Source: Marchantia polymorpha subsp. ruderalis
Taxonomy: Eukaryota > Streptophyta > Marchantiopsida > Marchantiales > Marchantiaceae
Length of the DNA: 64,000 nt
Assembly: GCA_037833965.1 (NCBI GenBank)
Contig: AP031357.1
Span: forward strand, 13,412,001 to 13,476,000
Reading direction: 5' to 3'
The translations under genes and the position numbers were made by a program. Of this stretch, positions 1 to 12,000 are shown piece after piece. Position 1 is the first letter of the stretch. The number at the start of each line of letters is the position of its first letter. The notes under the pieces are model-generated. The model saw only the letters and a program-made list of their open reading frames with translations, was not told where the DNA came from and did not search any database.

Positions 1-851
1 ATGTTGTCGTGGAACAATATGAAATCTACATTCCGAACGAAACAATTGTTATCCAGATTCATAGAAATTCAATCGAAATGAACCCGGTCGCGGTTTTTGC
101 TTGGGAGCAATGAGCTACATGATTTTCATAATTTGCATCTTCAAAAACCAGCGTGACTTCGGCTTGAGGTGACAATGAGAAAGTGGATACTCTCCGCGCC
201 CATCCTCTCTCTCACAATTTTATAGCAGGAAATTCTCAGCTTGAACAATGGAGAGTGGTCCCGTTGCTTGGAAGGATAGTGAGTGCATGAATGAATGATT
301 AGAGAATTCACACAATTATTCTACTTGGAAAATTGCTTCCGATCGTCGTGAAAGATTGACTTTCGTCTATTGCCAGCTAGCAACGTTGAGTACCGCGGCT
401 AGCGCCACACCTTCCTTCTCAACGTGAGATCACCACCAACAAGTTTTTGATTTTCCTTTGCAAATCTACACAATGGATAAGCGGAATGTTATCTCTCTTG
501 CTTTCATATGTATTTTGGTATCTCGTATCATTGTCAAGAGACAAATGAAGGAGGAGTAAATTTTTTTTGCAATTCTTCTATGTGTTCAAGGGAACGTTGA
601 AGCAGTTATAAAGCAATTGTTGTTTTCACCGTCGGGCTTCAAAACAGATTTGACGTCAGAGAAAACACCAAGGGTTTGCAAATACTGTTCTCTTGGAAAC
701 ATATTAAGAGTAGGAATTTGTGAGAAGATTTCAAATTCAGCCAACAAAATTCAAATTTATCGTATGATTAGTAGGTCCGGAGATGAAGAAGAATGCACGA
801 GGTGGGGGAATTGAAGTTCAAGACAGTATAGCTGTTGCTCTAAATTGACTA
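1..851. other. Non-coding flank of the Harbinger relic
   Basis: I recognise no gene here. Short open frames such as the one at 617-814 resemble no family I know. The left end of the PIF/Harbinger element that follows should lie in this stretch, but I could not pick out a terminal inverted repeat by eye. Confidence 0.4.
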
Positions 852-1526
852 AGGATAGGAAATTATCTCACGATGTGTGGTGATTTGTACGGCATCAGTG
901 AAGGGCTTGCTTCTATTATTGTAAGAGAATTTTGTGCAATACATGTACAAATATGAATTTTGATGTTTGTGCCGAAGTGGATTACAAGTAGTATTAAAGA
1001 GGTTGCTAGTAGGTTTGAAAAAAATCATGGGATTTCAAATATTAAGGGGGCTATAGATTGCAGTCACATAGCAATAATTGCTCCACCTCAAAACAAGGAA
1101 GTATTTCACAACAGGAAAGAAATTCATTCATGACTTCTGCATGGGGTTGTTGATCCGGAGTGTGTCTTTTGGAATTTTGATTTCAGTTGGGCAGATTCTC
1201 AACATGATTATAGTGTCTTCAAAGATTCTGTATTAGGGAGACGAGTGATGAAAATCATGTATTTTGCTCACAAATTAATTGGCGATGCAGCTAATCATGT
1301 AAGTCGATACATGTATGTTCCTTACAAGGGAACCAAGGAGGATCTGGAACGGTGGAAAGCTCATTGGAATTTTGTGCAATCGTCTATACAAATGTGTGTG
1401 GAATGGACGTTAAGTTTACTAGATGGTCGATGGAAAATTTTATTTTGCATAATCGAGATGCCATTACGACACATTGCAGATATCGTCGTTTTATTACACA
1501 ATTTGTGTATAATGCACAAAGATTGA
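852..1526 (+). pseudogene. PIF/Harbinger (HARBI1-like) transposase, broken
   Basis: This is a decayed DDE nuclease of the HARBI1 / PIF transposase family, which cuts and rejoins element DNA with a Myb-like partner. One reading frame carries the family landmarks in order: LYGISEG near 885, the first catalytic Asp in GAIDCSHI near 1050, NRKEIHS near 1111-1130, then HGVVD, the second Asp in SQHDYSVF near 1200, and the third acidic residue as the Glu of CVEWTL, followed by GRWKIL and RHIADIVV..LHNLC near 1390-1520. The frame is interrupted by TGA at 954-956 and TGA at 1131-1133, so no full protein can be made. The N-terminal part is not recognisable upstream of about 850. The partner gene lies downstream on the opposite strand. 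Assignment to the family is firm; whether the stops are old decay or reflect a lost intron cannot be told. Confidence 0.85.
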
Positions 1527-2406
1527 ATCGATCATAATCTGAATTTAGAAGGAGAGTAGTGTCTGAAACAAGATGGGATTAGTCGGTATGGACAATTGAA
1601 AAGTGAAACAATTCAAAGGATTGCATATTATGGAAGTCAACAACTACATGCTGTTAGTGATGATAACCAAAATGCATTTTCAATACAGAACGGTGAGGAG
1701 TAGATTGAGTATTTTCCTAATGTCAATATGAGAGAGTAGCTAGATATGCATTTGTTAAAAGAATGTATATATATGCATGACGTATTAATTAAAGTTTTGT
1801 TTACAGAGCATGTCATGCAAAGCACAGGAGAACATGATATTTATTGGGATTCGGACGATAATGTTTGTTAGGACAATATCATGTATCACAATTTATCCAA
1901 GTTTTTTGTGGTTGAGGACAATACCCATCGTCGCTTCGGAATTAAGTTCTTGTTCTTTGTGAGCTTTTACCTGCCGGATACATACATTGATCCTTAGGCC
2001 ATTGTCTATTTGACTGATCTCCATCTGCTTAAAATGTGTTCTACTATTAGGTGCAAACACTGCAGGTGGATGGGATGCGCAGAAACAAGTACGTATGGTT
2101 GTGATTAGATTGTCTGAGGCACCAAGAATGAGTGCACGTTTTACATTCTTACTGAAAGTTATTTTGGAATATGAGCTGACCGGCAATGTAGAAGACTTGC
2201 ATAATAAATAAACTAAGATATAATATATATATATATATATATATGAGATTACAAATTCACTACCTGAAAAAATAGTATGTCAATTGCTAGAAGAGCTATT
2301 TTTCCCCTACACTGCGCCGATAAGTTGACACATCAAAGATGGTATGTCCCAAGAATCTATTCGAGATCCATTCTTCTCTATCTTTTTCTCTATGTTTGCA
2401 AGAGCA
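1527..2406. other. Spacer between the two Harbinger genes
   Basis: This gene-free DNA lies between the 3' ends of the convergent Harbinger transposase and Myb-like genes. It includes an (AT)n run at 2223-2245. A minus-strand open frame at 1893-2186 has no family match I recognise. Confidence 0.4.
2223..2245. repeat. (AT)n microsatellite
   Basis: An uninterrupted alternating AT run, visible directly. Confidence 0.95.
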
Positions 2407-4080
2407 TCAACTAAATTTTCCAAGATAGAGAACATCCTCTCTTGATCTTGTTTTATACTTCGGTTGAGGTTTCAAACGTGGTACTTCAACATCACTTGTT
2501 ACTTTTGAACTGGAGTACTCCACATAATCTGGATTTTCAGTCCTCTCGGGAGGATTGTCTAAAAGCAAATCGTCTTCAACCAGACACGGATTGTCACTAC
2601 TGGATGCATTTGCATAAAAAGATTTCTTCACATGGATAGAATTTCCACAATGTAGTTCGAGCTCATGATAGAACTAACATGTTATTTTTTTGTCATTATC
2701 GCTTACAACATTGTGCAACTTGTCTTTCTTGTACTTGCTGAACTCAGCTAAATACTTCTTACAAACTTCTGCAGTCTTGGTGAAATTGGCAACTGACCAC
2801 TATTTTTTTCTGCAGTTTCATCCAAGTATTCACTCCTGACCATCAAAACAAATACACAGGTTAGTCTGACCATCCAACTAACTTAGTTCAATAAACCAAG
2901 ATCTTGTAAACAAACCACGAAAGCTACAGATTCTCTCTATGAAAACTAAATACAGTTTATCATATTGGAAGAAACAGAGCAAAAATTCTAGAAACTACAT
3001 ATAATGAAGAATCTGTACATAATCTATAACTCGTCCCAGAATGACAATCCATCAAAATTCGTTTGTCTTCGACTTCATCACATCACGTATAATGTAAAAC
3101 TCTATTGGTGCATAATGCAAACATAAGAGTTTAAAGTTCTATGTCGTCAATCAGCATTTGCATACTTGTTCACAACATCAAGATCTAACTTCCCAGATTT
3201 ACGGAGTCATCCGCTAATTATGGGAGGTTAAACTTTCCGGGAATCTAATATGGAGTAAACCTCTTGAATGAATTTCACTAAAACTCATATATGCTATGAT
3301 TCTATGCAAGTAACGAGGAATAACACAGGCTATGAGCTCAATTTTGTGGAGTAAAGAAAAGGTATTACAAAATTTTGCAAGTCGGTTTATGTATGTGTAT
3401 TAATTCATTATCCGTCTGCAGAGCTCAGAGCAAATGTCTTTGGTTTCTAGGAGAAACCTCATCCGATTATGCGACTGAATGATTGAAATAATAACCACTA
3501 AATTTCCAAAATAGATATGGCTAATGCTAGTTGCATTAACTTTCTTATATGAGAAGTTCACCATAGAAGTTTTACCGAGAGATTATGAAAGTTGCAGCAA
3601 TGCACTCTATATCATTATCTGATCAAACATTAAGACTTTTGACTCGTAGGCAGAAGACCTCTACATAAGACTCAATTCAATAATACCAAGTCCATCTAAC
3701 TACATAAATTTCTAAATTGCTTAAAAAATACCTTAACATTTACATTTGCGCGACTGCAGAATGAACATTATCTCGAGAAAAGAATGTTTGAAATTACCTT
3801 GCTTGCCGGACGCTGCTGAAAACTCTGGTACCATCTCCTGTTTCAATGAAATCAAAGTTTTCATCTGTTCGTCAGTCCATAGAACCTTGTTGTTAAGATC
3901 ATCGTCGTCATCCTCGTTCAAAATCACCACCTACTTTGACTTTTTGTTACTAACTCTCATCGTTTTGGGAGGATTTTGCTTCTTTTCTCTTTGTGAACCT
4001 TCCGTATTTTTGTATCTCTTCTCCTAAGTCTCAACCAGTGCTTGCTCCTTCAAAAACTTTCCCACTGTTCTGAACTTCCA
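2407..4080 (-). pseudogene. PIF/Harbinger Myb/trihelix-like ORF1, broken
   Basis: This is the DNA-binding accessory protein of PIF/Harbinger elements, broken. On the minus strand a first segment (about 4080-3798) has a basic stretch (KKQNPPKTMRVSNKKSK), an acidic run and the trihelix start WTDEQMKTLISLK. A GT-AG intron of about 960 bp (donor after 3798, acceptor before 2835) joins in phase to a segment with TWMKLQKKI, then, after a frameshift, FTKTAEVCKKYLAEFSKYKK, typical of the third trihelix. A tail continues to a stop at 2407. In-frame stops interrupt the first segment (before 3930) and the second (TAG near 2673). It converges on the transposase, as expected for a two-gene element. The family call rests on the trihelix pattern and the pairing; exact ends are approximate. 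Confidence 0.7.
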
Positions 4081-6445
4081 TGTCACGTTCAGTTGATTTT
4101 TGTACATTCTTGAAATGTGGTTCCTGAAATGAAGATTAACAAGAGAAAGTAAGATTTGACGAAACTCTCAGTTCTAAGGCAAGAGGACACCTAACCGCTG
4201 ACGGTAGCTTACTACACCAGAAATTGAACGCTGCATTCTCACTCCTTGCCACTGAACAAGATTGCTTTAAAGAGTGCCCATACAGTATGCTCCAAAATTG
4301 AATTTCAGAGTCTAAATCTTTGGGCTAGGAATCAAGCAATCTGTCAATTTTTAGCCAGACTGCTCGATCTATCCATCCAATCATTTCGAGGCATTGATCT
4401 CCAAGAAGAAAAATTATCCATGGTGTCTTCCTTGAAACAACAATCTGATTGTTGAATGCTCAACGACTCCTTTCGATATCACTTCACCTTCTGCGCACGG
4501 AAGTATTTCTCCATTTTTCAACACTGTTGAAATATTTATAACAACTTTTTCCACCTACATCAATTCTCTCAACAAGAAATTTCCCTCCTTGTACCTACGT
4601 CAATAGTACTCACGCCCATATGCATAGCATACCATATTATAATCCTTTCCTCCTCGTCAGAAAAATACAACAAGAATATAATGATAGTCACATGGTTCTC
4701 CGTCCCAAATCGCTAGAATATCTCAAGAGTTGCTCTTGGAATATTACCCTCAAGTAGATACCAACTCAACGCCAAGTCATCGAGCATTTAAAACAAAACT
4801 TTGTATTAGTACTTGATACTCCGATGTTTTGTAAAGTGAGAAAATACGTGTTCTCAAGATTAGACGGTTCTTGTTCCTATAGACGCGCAATGTGAAGAAC
4901 ATTACTTGACTCTCGCTTTTGTAAAAAATCACTGAGCTTCTTATGCGAGACAATTATTGAATCGTATTGTTGCACTTTTGTCATGAATTGTCAATCGATT
5001 AATTCACTAAATGTCTGACTGAGCTTCTTCTGCGAGACAATTATTGAATCGCATGCGATTTTGTCATGAACAGTCAATGGATTAATACACAAATTGTCCG
5101 ATAGAGTTTTGCTTGATTATTAATCAATGTACATGTAGAAGATGTTTCCCCATTGTCGGGAAGTGCGAGTTAAACGAAGTGGAAATGAAATTCTAATGCT
5201 TGAAATGGGGTAAGGATTAGTGACAATTTGGCATTAAACATTCATGAAAGTGCGAGTGAATTTATTCAGCAACAAATATTTGAGTATTGCAAAACTTTGT
5301 CATCAATCATCATACTCCTCCTCATGATGAGTATGATGATGAGCAAGTTCAATGCGGATTGATGGTTTATATTAAGGTTTGACACGATTTATGGCAATGA
5401 AAAGAAAATGAAAGGAGAGACATAATTTGGAAACTAACCTTTTGTTCAATGTTGAAATTTGGTCGAGGTTTGTCAATCATTTCAAAGTCATGCAAAATTT
5501 GCAAAACTTGTATCTTTTTTTTCTTATTCTCAATGACTTTAAACATCAAAAAATCTTTTGTGCTACAAATCTTCAAAGCAAGACTTTTCTAATCATGAAA
5601 TGATAAGATTTATTCATTATCTTCTTTTAGATTTTCATTCCATGTAGAATACTTCTTCAATCTAACAATGTAGTGATCAATTTGTAGCAGCTTTTTTGTA
5701 TATTTCTTTTCAAATACTTTAAGATCTTTTCATTCTTCTTATGCAATAGCATGCATGAAAATTCTAGTATCTAAATCTTTGATCTACTAACAGAACTCAT
5801 TTGTGAAATCATGTCAACCAGAAAAAGATACTTTTTCACAATGTCGATCAATTTTAGATTGAATTATATAATGAATGTTATCAATCTAAGCATTGCAATG
5901 TCATGTGTACATAATTTGCTATCATGACTAACAACAATAAGCAATTTCTCTTCAGCAAGTTTATCTTAAGCAAGCTATCTTGCTTGAGTGCAATCTTTGC
6001 ATCTCACAACTTTCTCTTTCTTTGTGCATAAGAATTTTGTGCTTCATTAAGATCTTAATTTTGAACATGATTGCAAATTTAAAAATTTCTCATCATCTTA
6101 ACTTACTACCAAATCAATTGCAAATTGAATCAATGATAATGATAATAACATAAACATCATATCTAAGATATCAAAGCATAAACAAATAGAGTATCATCTT
6201 ATTCATTTATTGCATTCTCTTTGTATTGAAATCTTTATAGAAAAAATTGACATTTTTTTGTACTAGATTTTACAACAGATGTGCAATATGATCAAAGTGT
6301 GAAATCCTAATTTGAAAGAAATTGCAAGCTCCAAGTAATCTTCTCTTTTTTAAAGCATTTTTACAATTCATGATTTTGTTGATCGCATCAACCTTTGTTC
6401 TACTATGAATACTTGCAAAACAATTCTTGATTTGTCCTATTATCA
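4081..6445. other. AT-rich stretch without a recognised gene
   Basis: Besides the 87-bp tandem duplication at 4932-5101 and a short inverted repeat near 5308-5338 (CATCATACTC and GAGTATGATG), I see nothing identifiable. The right end of the Harbinger element probably falls in the first kilobase. Confidence 0.4.
4932..5101. repeat. Two-copy tandem duplication (87 and 83 bp)
   Basis: Copy 1 is 4932-5018 and copy 2 is 5019-5101. Both start CTGAGCTTCTT, share GCGAGACAATTATTGAATCG, and have TTTTGTCATGAA in the middle. They differ by scattered substitutions and a short deletion, so the duplication is not recent. Confidence 0.9.
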
Positions 6446-6721
6446 ACATGTGTTTGTTAATGGTACTAGATATGTAGGAATTAGAGTGTCTCATAAGGTT
6501 GTTTTTGAGAATTTTATTCTTTACTGCAGCTTGAGACTTATGATTTAGGTTGTTTTATGAGGTATGTTATAAGTTTCTGATCTAGTGCTTTGAGCACAAG
6601 CTAGGGTTTCTTTTGGTTCTATCTTGGTTTAGAGTTTGATTGTTTGTATTGTGTTTTTTAGCCTTTTTAGCCTTTGGGCCACATGGGCTTGATCAATTTA
6701 CCATTAACCATTTACCATCAT
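6446..6721 (+). mobile_element. 5'-truncated LINE copy, sibling of the 9-12 kb LINE
   Basis: These 276 bp match the last part of the intact LINE (12079-12347) base for base over long runs with scattered changes. They cover the end of the ORF and the 3' UTR, including the shared stretch GTATTGTGTTTTTTAGCC and the phrase GGGCTTGATC. Both copies end in a short ACCATT/ACCATC-type tail with no poly(A). Abrupt loss of the 5' part is the usual product of incomplete target-primed reverse transcription. Same strand as the full copy, about 5.6 kb upstream. Confidence 0.9.
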
Positions 6722-7590
6722 AATTTATTTCAAATCAAACAAGAATTTTTCTCTCAATCAATTAAAACTTGCTTCAATAAATCTTTCTTTTAAAGTTTTC
6801 AAATCTTGCATTTTCTCCCACACAAATTGTCTTAATTTTTTGCCCTAGTAGTTTCATCTTGCAATTCATGATAACAACTTATGATCAAGAAATCATCTAA
6901 AAATGACATGGTATTTTATGAAACAAATGCTTGTAGAATCCTATTCATTGCATGTTGCACATGTGCAACAATTTCTTTGCAACTCTAAAAAAAGCAAGCT
7001 TTCTTACTTATTCAATGTTGTAATATTTTTACTATTTTAAGGTAGTTGAAATTCATCAGAAGTTGAGCAAAAATCATTAATTGAGTAGATTGATCTTCAT
7101 GTAAACTCATCTCAACTTATCCATAAGAAATTATGTTATCATATTGTTGATTGTGACTTCATTTGGAGATTCTGTGTCTTGAATGAACCATAACTTTATA
7201 TTTTCTTTCTCATTGTGAAAAAAACTATTTTGATACAATACATTTAATCTTTCTAATATACTCGCATGCACTTTCTTCTTCACTAACTCATCAAAGCACA
7301 ACATACAAGTATGGGTTTTAGATATCAAAAAATATAAAGTATTGTAAATAGAACCATTGATGTAATTTTGTGTGGATCTACGGAGGAGATTTCTTCAATA
7401 GAGAAAAAATTATTTCTCCATGTTATCATTTTTTTTACACCTCCTCCTCAACTTGTATCATTAGTACATACCCTCCAATTTGCAATATCTTTGAAGTCTT
7501 ATATGTAAATTTATGATCAATTTTACTTTGATCTCTACTTTTTGTTCTTGTTTTGCTGTCTCAAGCACACACTTAGTTTCAAATGGCAAA
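6722..7590. other. AT-rich stretch without a recognised gene
   Basis: No open frame here resembles a known family, and the composition is AT-rich. It separates the truncated LINE from the hAT-like element. Confidence 0.4.
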
Positions 7591-8333
7591 GCATTAGCTG
7601 AGGCCTGTTTAAATTTGGTAATTATCATACTTAAAGAAAATTAACTCATTTTCATATTTTTTGGGTATTATTTTTTTGTTAAATTTGGTATGCTTCAAAA
7701 ACCCACATTTATTGAGGACTCAACACACCAAAAATTGACATTTGAAGTATTTCAGCTTTTGATGTGGCTCAAATTGCTTCGTTTGCATAACACCTTTTAA
7801 AGAAATGGATGACACAAAATTTGGATGCTCATATTTTTCCAACCCAAAACCAAAAAGTCTGAAATATCCGCAGCTGTGTTTGGAAAAATTGTAAAAAATG
7901 CTTTCCACGTTTTGGTCCTCGATTTCTGCTTCCGGACACGCTTTTGTCCAACCTCTTCCTCCCTCCCATTATAGACGCAAAATTGGCAGCAAACGTACAG
8001 CAACAACTTTGTGGAAGGATGTACTTACATGACTTTCAGGCCATAATTCAGCTCATGCATCGTTTGGAAATTGGTGCGAGACATATCGGGCTTGAACGAC
8101 TGATTGTCAACAGCAAACGCAATACCAAATGAGTCAATAAGAGTTTTATTGACTAATGACTTCAGGATAAATCCTAAACCCTTATTATAAAACAAATGAT
8201 TGCGATATGGAGTACACAAAAAAGAAAACGCCTTTGAAAATTTCCCAATTAATTTTGGTAATAAATATTTTTTATTTTAGTTAAATTTGGTATATATAAA
8301 GAGATTACCAAATTTAAACAGGCTTGCATTAGC
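7591..8333. mobile_element. Non-autonomous hAT-like element with 8-bp target duplication
   Basis: The element runs from 7599 to 8325 (about 727 bp) and is flanked by a perfect 8-bp direct repeat GCATTAGC (7591-7598 and 8326-8333). Its ends are inverted repeats: GCCTGTTTAAATTTGGTAAT at the left end and its exact complement at the right end (8304-8323). The motif TTAAATTTGGTA recurs inside near each end (7679-7690 and 8281-8292), like the subterminal repeats bound by hAT transposases. No transposase is encoded; the short frames inside are unremarkable. An 8-bp duplication points to the hAT superfamily. The outermost 2-4 bases of the two ends differ, so the exact boundary is uncertain by a few bases. 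Confidence 0.85.
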
Positions 8334-8607
8334 CGCTAGTATGACCTATACATCGCTCTTTCAAAGGTAGATGGCAGATCTTGCTCCTCAATTATACCTT
8401 CTATAACTTCATCAAACTCCAAAAGTTTTAGCCAATTCTATTTCCTTTCTTTCTTTTCTAGAATTTTATCAAACTTCTATGTACTTTAATCTTTTTTATA
8501 CACCTCAATGAACTAGATCTGGTTGCTTCAACAAAAAGACTTATCATATCTATAGACAAGTCAACAACCTTGACATCTCTCTTGGTCACCTTTTTCCAAA
8601 GAGCCTT
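8334..8607. other. Short stretch with no assigned gene
   Basis: This may be decayed continuation of the minus-strand retrotransposon fragment that lies just to its right. Frames are broken and I can name nothing in it. Confidence 0.3.
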
Positions 8608-9000
8608 CTATTCAAAATCCTCCAAGTAATTGTCATTCTTCAGTTTGTTCCTTAGTCTCAACTTTGATCGATACCTAAAGTTTTCTAGTCTAAACTTTGG
8701 AAATTGCACAAATCCTATATTATCTTTGCTCTTGATTTTTGCAAAATGAGTTTTGTCAACAAGCATTATGGTCTGACTTCTCAGTTCAGTAATGAAAGCA
8801 GCTCCTAAAATTAGCAAATAAGAAAGTTTTTTAAACACAAAAACATTGACTGTTTTCCAAAACGTTACGTGCTTAACAATGAAATCTGAGCAAGCTCTCC
8901 ATATCAGATTATAGCCTCGTCCCACAAAGTTGATGTTCCACTTGATATCAAGATACATCATCCACTCTAATCTCTCTAATCTCTCAAGAGGAGGAGACAA
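8608..9000 (-). pseudogene. Retropepsin-like LTR-retrotransposon fragment (tentative)
   Basis: This is a 130-codon minus-strand frame with no start context of its own. Its middle (TVNVFVFKKLSYLLILGAAF, then ITELRS, then THFAKIKSKD, then VQFPKF) follows the pattern of the C-terminal half of retropepsin domains in plant LTR-retrotransposon polyproteins, where an ILG-x-P/A-[FW]-I motif precedes an alternating hydrophobic strand. The catalytic DTG-like motif that should lie upstream is not seen; the frame begins only about 10 bp from the start of the oppositely oriented LINE region, which may have removed it. I infer a truncated Gag-Pol relic. The family call is from memory of the pattern and could be wrong. 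Confidence 0.4.
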
Positions 9001-9036
9001 TCATCAACCTAGCAATCCAAGAGATTGAGGGTGTTG

Positions 9037-12000
9037 ATGTGGAACATAAGAGGCCTATCTACAACTAAGTATGTGAATGCACATCCGATTTGGAAGATGG
9101 CGGACATCCTCAACATTGTTGAGACTTGGGAGCATGAAAGTAATGTTATTGGAGAGATACAAGGGTTTACTCTGGTGGGATCTACTTGGAACCATAGAAA
9201 TCGACGAGGAGGAAGAGGCTTTGGAGGCATTGCTACTTTCATCAGATCTGAACTTCTTCCTATGATACATTTGGAAAGCCAAGATATTGGGAAACAATAT
9301 CATTGGCTTCGTCTTGGATTGATTGGAGTATCTTACAGTTATTTGGCAGTTTGTTACTTTGCACCATTATCCATGCAGATCTACTCCACAAGCACTTGCA
9401 ATCAAAGTCAACCATTCCATCGGCTCATAAAAGATGTTCTCAAATATCAAGACAAAGGTGAATTTTTTCTTGTTGGAGACTTCAATGCCCGCATACGTTC
9501 CGCTCAATTTACACAGTTTGATAGTTCCTTGTCTTCTCACTCTTTTGAAGAAAGTAGAAATAGTTTGTGGTCTAGAGTCTCTTGTGATTCTTGTATAAAT
9601 GATTTGACTGAGCATTTCTTGACTTTTGGAGCCACTTGTAATCTGAAAGTTCTCAATGGTGTTTCTTTCTTTTCCAACTCTCACTCCAATAATTGTTTTT
9701 CCTCTACATGTGTTAGCACTATAGATTATCTTTTGTCCTCTGCCACTAATAGTTCATTTATCTTAGCGTTTGATATTCTAGAGCCTCAATCAGAATCAGA
9801 TCATACACCTCTTTTATTTACTCTTTTGTTGTCAACGTCAATCCCTCTCCCTACATGTCACTATGTTTCTACTTCCCCCAAGTTTTGTTTAGATGCTAGT
9901 AAGAAGCAACTTTATAGTGAACATTTCCAAGACCTCTTGACTTGTACTACTTGGAGCCTTGATCCACATACATCTAGTTTGCAACTAATTGAGTTGCTCC
10001 TAAACTCTGCTTCTAAGTTCTTTTTGAGACATAAGACCAGGAGAGCTAGAGGTCTTCCTTGCAATGGATGGTTTGACTTTGATTGCAAGCAAGCGAGGGC
10101 GAGATCATTTGATAAATCCTTGGATCTTCACAATCGGTTGATTATGACAAGACTTTACAAAGACTTTGTGAAGTCCAAGAAACGAGCATTTTTGAGGCAG
10201 AAGCAAGAGTGCTTGACAAAGGAGCTCTTGGAGAATCCCAAATCCTTTTGGAGGCGGTTGGCAGTACGATCTTCTAAACCTACTCTTGATCCCAAGTCTT
10301 TGATTTCTTTTGCTGAAAAGCTTTATTTTTTTCCCAATGTTGCATCTATGCCACATTGTGAAGGAAATCCGGGCTTATTTTCAGAAGTTGAAGTGATGAC
10401 TCAACTCAGACAATTGGCAAATGGTAAATGTGAGGATTTGGATGGGCTTTCCATTGAACTTCTCAAGTGGGGAGGAGATGCTATTGGGCCTATACTCACG
10501 AAAGTGTTAGAGTATGCTGCTATTCATGGCTTTCCTTCATCTTGGTCTCTACGGAAGATTGTTTCTATTCACAAATCTGGGAGCAAGGCCTTGGTGACAA
10601 ACTATCGCACTATCATGGTTGGTAGTATTTTTGCCAAGTTATTTGGCAAATTGATGGAGTCAAAGTTGAGCACATGGGCTGAATCTTGTCAGAAGAGAGC
10701 GCGGTTCCAAGCTGGTTTTCGTCCTACATTCAACACTATAAACCATATCTTGGTTTTACGTGTTCTATGGGAGAAATCCAAGGGTAATGGAAAAGCTTTG
10801 TTTTGTGCCTTCATTGATTTCAAGAAAGCTTTTGACGCAGTACCTCGTGAGCTTTTATGGCAAAGATTGCAAACCATTGGAGTACCATCAGATCTTTTAG
10901 TAGCGGTGGCTGCATTATACCACTCAGTTCGGGCCAAGATCAACACTTCTCAAACCGAAGAGATTATCAGCACCATTGGAGTCATTCAAGGTTGTCCTCT
11001 CTCTCCCACTCTCTTTGGAGTTTTCATAGATGATATAGAAAGGTGGTTGGAGGATTGTGATAGCGAAGGTGTTAAACTTGGAGGCTTTGTCATCAAAGCT
11101 CTTTTGTATGCAGATGATGTCATATTACTAGCATGTGATGCCACTAGTTTACAGAAACACCTTGACACTTTGGCTAGCTTTTGTACTCAAAATCAGATGG
11201 AAGTCAATTTGGAGAAGTCCAAAGTCATTCTTGTGGGCACTAGATCCAAGCTCTCTTTCTGTTACAAAGGATTAGAGTTGGAACAAGTGAAAAGTTACAA
11301 ATATTTGGGCATTGATTTCTCATCTGATTATAGTTGGGCACTTTGTGTGCAAAAGAGGGTAGAAGCTGGTTTCAAAGCTCTATATTCATTGCTAAATAGA
11401 TGTAGAGGAGCTCATCTAGTGTCTTGGAGTCTTAGGAAATTCTTATTCAGGAGCTTAGTGTTTCTCGTTATCTTATATGGAACACAAGTGTGGGGTCCTG
11501 GTTGTAAGAAGACAGGTTGGCAGCATTTGGAGAGGGTGCAAAAGATCTTCTTACAAGAAGAATTGGGTGTGAGGACCCAAACTTCTTATGCAATTCTTCT
11601 TGCGGAAACAAGTTGTCTACCTCTTGAGGCTGAAGCTCTCTTTTTGACTATCACTTACGTCAAAAGAGTGAGATCTCTTGATGCTTTTCGACTTCCTCTT
11701 GAAGCTTTGCGTGGCACACGTCCCAAGGGTTGGTTTGCAGATGTGGTGACATGGTCTTTGAGGTGGAATGTGACGACACTCGATTGGAATTTGCAACCTA
11801 TTGCCCTACGCGAGCGTATTAAGGAGGAATTTCTCAGCATTATGTGGAGCAGGCAAGGCACCAAGATGCAGTTTTGTCAACTTCATGTGAATCATATGCT
11901 TGTTTATTGTGAGCAAGGATACTTACTTGCAGAGATATCTACTTCTTTACGTCATATTATTGCTAGACATAGAACAGGATCTCATAGTCTTGGGATTGAA

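Noticed and set aside
1893..2186. 97-codon minus-strand frame resembling the frame at 8025-8219 inside the hAT-like element
   Set aside because: A few residues line up (SRT..F..M, GL), but the nucleotide alignment is too weak to claim a shared repeat family by eye.
9025..9036. LINE ORF starting at TTG 9025
   Set aside because: An in-frame TAG lies at 9010-9012, and the first ATG at 9037 directly precedes the conserved WNIRGL endonuclease start, so the four extra codons are not needed.
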